Shown here: piece after piece, positions 62,692 through 64,000 of the stretch | Numbering within the stretch: position 1 is the first letter of the stretch | How the letters are laid out: each line of letters opens with the position of its first letter | Assembly (NCBI GenBank): GCA_947471745.1 | Contig: CANJKZ010000142.1 | Location: 1,522,501 to 1,586,500 of the forward strand | Length of the DNA: 64,000 bases | Direction: 5' to 3' | Source: Closterium sp. Naga37s-1 | Lineage: Eukaryota; Streptophyta; Zygnematophyceae; Desmidiales; Closteriaceae | The notes under the pieces: generated by a model | Seen by the model: the letters and a program-made list of their open reading frames with translations, nothing else | The model's database searches: none | Told to the model about the DNA's origin: nothing | Made by a program: the position numbers and the translations under genes

Positions 62692-62965
62692 GCTATGGAG
62701 GCCCGTCGCCTCCGTTTCGATGCTGAGGGACGCCCGATCGAGTTCGGTACCTGGCAGCACCAGACCACACGTTTCCTCACCAGCCAGCGTCAGGACGGCG
62801 CCACTCTGTGGGCCCACGCGTCGGGTGCTCTCGCGGCACCCCCGTCCCCCGCCGCCCTGCCGACCGCCCCGGAGCCGACTCCTACGGCCCAGGCGGACTA
62901 CGACCGTCGGGTCCTGGCTCGGGACGTGTGGCTCTCTCGTGACACCGCCGCCGCCCTCACGCTAT
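62692..62965 (+). pseudogene. Element I gag, cut by element J
   Basis: Starts MEARRLRFDAEGRPIEFGTW (an in-frame ATG nine bases upstream adds MGS). It resembles the gag start of B, D and E (DPEGRPIEFDAW). It continues LTSQRQDGATLWAHASGAL and RRVLARDVWLSRDTAAALTL, and is then interrupted at 62965 by the LTR of J, so only about 90 codons remain before foreign sequence and a stop. Confidence 0.8.
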
Positions 62966-63093
62966 TGTCAAACATTGTATATGTTTATATTCTGTAGGCT
63001 ATAGTGGGTTTAGCCTTAGGGGGTACAACATTCTAGGGTTTCCTACTTGTACTCCCAATCCTGCTAGTTCAAACACACTTGTTCATTCTAACA
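62966..63093 (+). repeat. 5' LTR of element J
   Basis: 128 bp, TG...CA, with an abutting primer-binding site TGGTATCACGAGCC. Similar in sequence to the 136-bp LTRs of F on the other strand. Confidence 0.85.
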
Positions 63094-64000
63094 TGGTATC
63101 ACGAGCCTAGGTTGCCACCTAGGACCGCTTTCTTCTACGGGCCCACTATTCCGCTAGAAGCGCCCTCGTGCGCCCTACCTTACGTGCGCCCTCGTGCGCC
63201 TTTCTCTGCTCGTGCGCCCTCGTGCGCCCTGTTTTTTCTGCTAGTGCGCCCTCGCGCGCCCCGCCCTTCGGTCTGCCCGCGTGCCGTCCTGCAGCCCTCG
63301 CGCTGCCTCCTGCAAGCTAGTACGGCCCTCGAGCCGCCCCTGCAGGTCCGTCAGGCCCCCGAGCCGCCCCTGCAGGTCCGTCAGGCCCCCGAGCCGCCTC
63401 TGCAGACCCGTCAGGCCCCCGAGCCGCCTCTGCAGGCCCGTCAGGCCCGAGAGCCGCCCCTGCAGACCCGCGGCGTCGTCACCTGTCCGCGGCGTCGCCA
63501 CCTGCCCGCCGCGTCACCCTGCCCGCGACGTCGCCCCTGCCCGCCGCGTCGCTCTGCCCGCCGCGTCGCCCCTGCCCGCGGCGTCGCCCCTAAACGCCGC
63601 GTCGCCCTGCCCGCGGCGTAGCCACCTGCCCGCCGCGTCGCCCTGCCCGCGGCGTCGTCACCTGTCCGCGGCGTCGCCACCTGCCCGCCGCGTAGCCCTG
63701 CCCGCGGCGTCGCCCCTGCCCGCCGCGTTGCTCTGCCCGCCGCGTCGCCCCTGCCCGCGGCGTCGCCCCTGCTCGCCGCGTCGCCCTGCCCGCGGCGTCG
63801 CCACCTGCCCGCCGCGTCGCCCTGCCCACGGCGTCGCCCCTGCCCGCCGCGTCGCCCTGCCCGCCGCGTCGCCCTGCCCGCCGCGTCGCCCCTGCCCGTG
63901 CGTCGCCCCTGCCCGCTGAGTCGCCCTGACCTAACCCGCGCCTCGCCTCTGCAGCAGCCGCCCTGGCCCCTGGAGCAGCCGCCCCTACAGCAGCCGCCCC
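62966..64000 (+). mobile_element. Ty1/copia element J, 5' part (F family)
   Basis: The 128-bp LTR at 62966-63093 (TGTCAAACATTG...CATTCTAACA) resembles the reverse complement of the F LTRs. The primer-binding site TGGTATCACGAGCC follows directly. The left flank is GCTAT; the right flank lies outside the window. The leader (63110-64000) has the same succession of GCGCCCTCGTGC, CTGCAGGCCCGTCAGGCC and CTGCCCGCGGCGTCG repeats as F. No gag or pol is reached before the edge. Confidence 0.85.

Larger units (their letters stand above)
61714..64000 (+). mobile_element. Ty1/copia element I, 5' part (interrupted by J, runs off the window)
   Basis: An LTR-like block at 61714-61841 starts TGTCAAATATA and contains a TAGGCTACAGTGAG...GTACTCTCACACTTTC layout like the LTRs of B and F. 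It ends TTCTGAGA directly before the primer-binding site TGGTATCACGAG. A GC-rich leader and a gag start at 62692 follow. J interrupts it at 62966. The last bases of the LTR read GA rather than CA, a probable mutation. The 3' part lies outside the window. Confidence 0.75.

Overview
The window reads as nuclear DNA of a GC-rich, intron-bearing, plant-type eukaryote. Two transcription-factor genes, a MYB-repeat gene at the left and a bHLH gene near the right, flank about 46 kb of nested transposable elements. The elements are mainly Ty1/copia (domain order protease, integrase, reverse transcriptase, RNase H) with primer-binding sites of the plant initiator-tRNA type. Nonsense changes that look like deamination at CHG and CG sites also point to plant-like DNA methylation. 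My best guess is a streptophyte green alga, perhaps a zygnematophyte such as Closterium. That is an inference from overall character, not from a marker gene.

Layout, left to right. Positions 431-7042 (minus) hold a four-exon gene for a protein of about 1,950 residues with one N-terminal MYB repeat and a huge low-complexity tail. Positions 8521-25304 (minus) form an old copia element, called C here, whose two LTRs share the 5-bp flank AGGTT. Inside it lie a second gag-pol unit (A, 9933-14251), a 345-bp TRIM inserted into A (13087-13431), and a plus-strand copia element B (16497-23414). Positions 26395-31827 (plus) are element D, an internally deleted relative of B. Positions 31881-40135 are a non-autonomous DNA transposon with inverted ends and 351-bp tandem repeats, split by a very young and almost intact copia element E (32600-39986, minus; identical LTRs). 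Positions 40334-51711 (minus) are the relic of a hAT-type (ZNF862/DUF4371-like) transposase gene, split by a 1.5-kb LTR element without genes (G, 40763-42227) and by copia element F (43246-50305). Positions 53148-55840 (minus) hold a three-exon bHLH gene. Positions 57442-61546 are a large LTR element without coding capacity (H). Positions 61714-64000 are the start of a plus-strand element I, with element J (F family) inserted into its gag.

Function and history. E carries everything an autonomous element needs, except for one frame change at a C9 run between gag and pol. B, D and F look like dependent or dead relatives: B and D have lost integrase, F has no gag, D has YVDN in place of YVDD, and B has lost reverse-transcriptase motif A. 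G, H and the TRIM would need enzymes supplied by other elements. Exact target-site duplications allow most of the nesting order to be read directly. The most unusual items are the TRIM whose 5' LTR/PBS junction resembles a tRNA gene with A and B boxes, a 21-bp-unit palindromic array in element I, an expanded zinc knuckle shared by the B/D/E family, and the composite element C.
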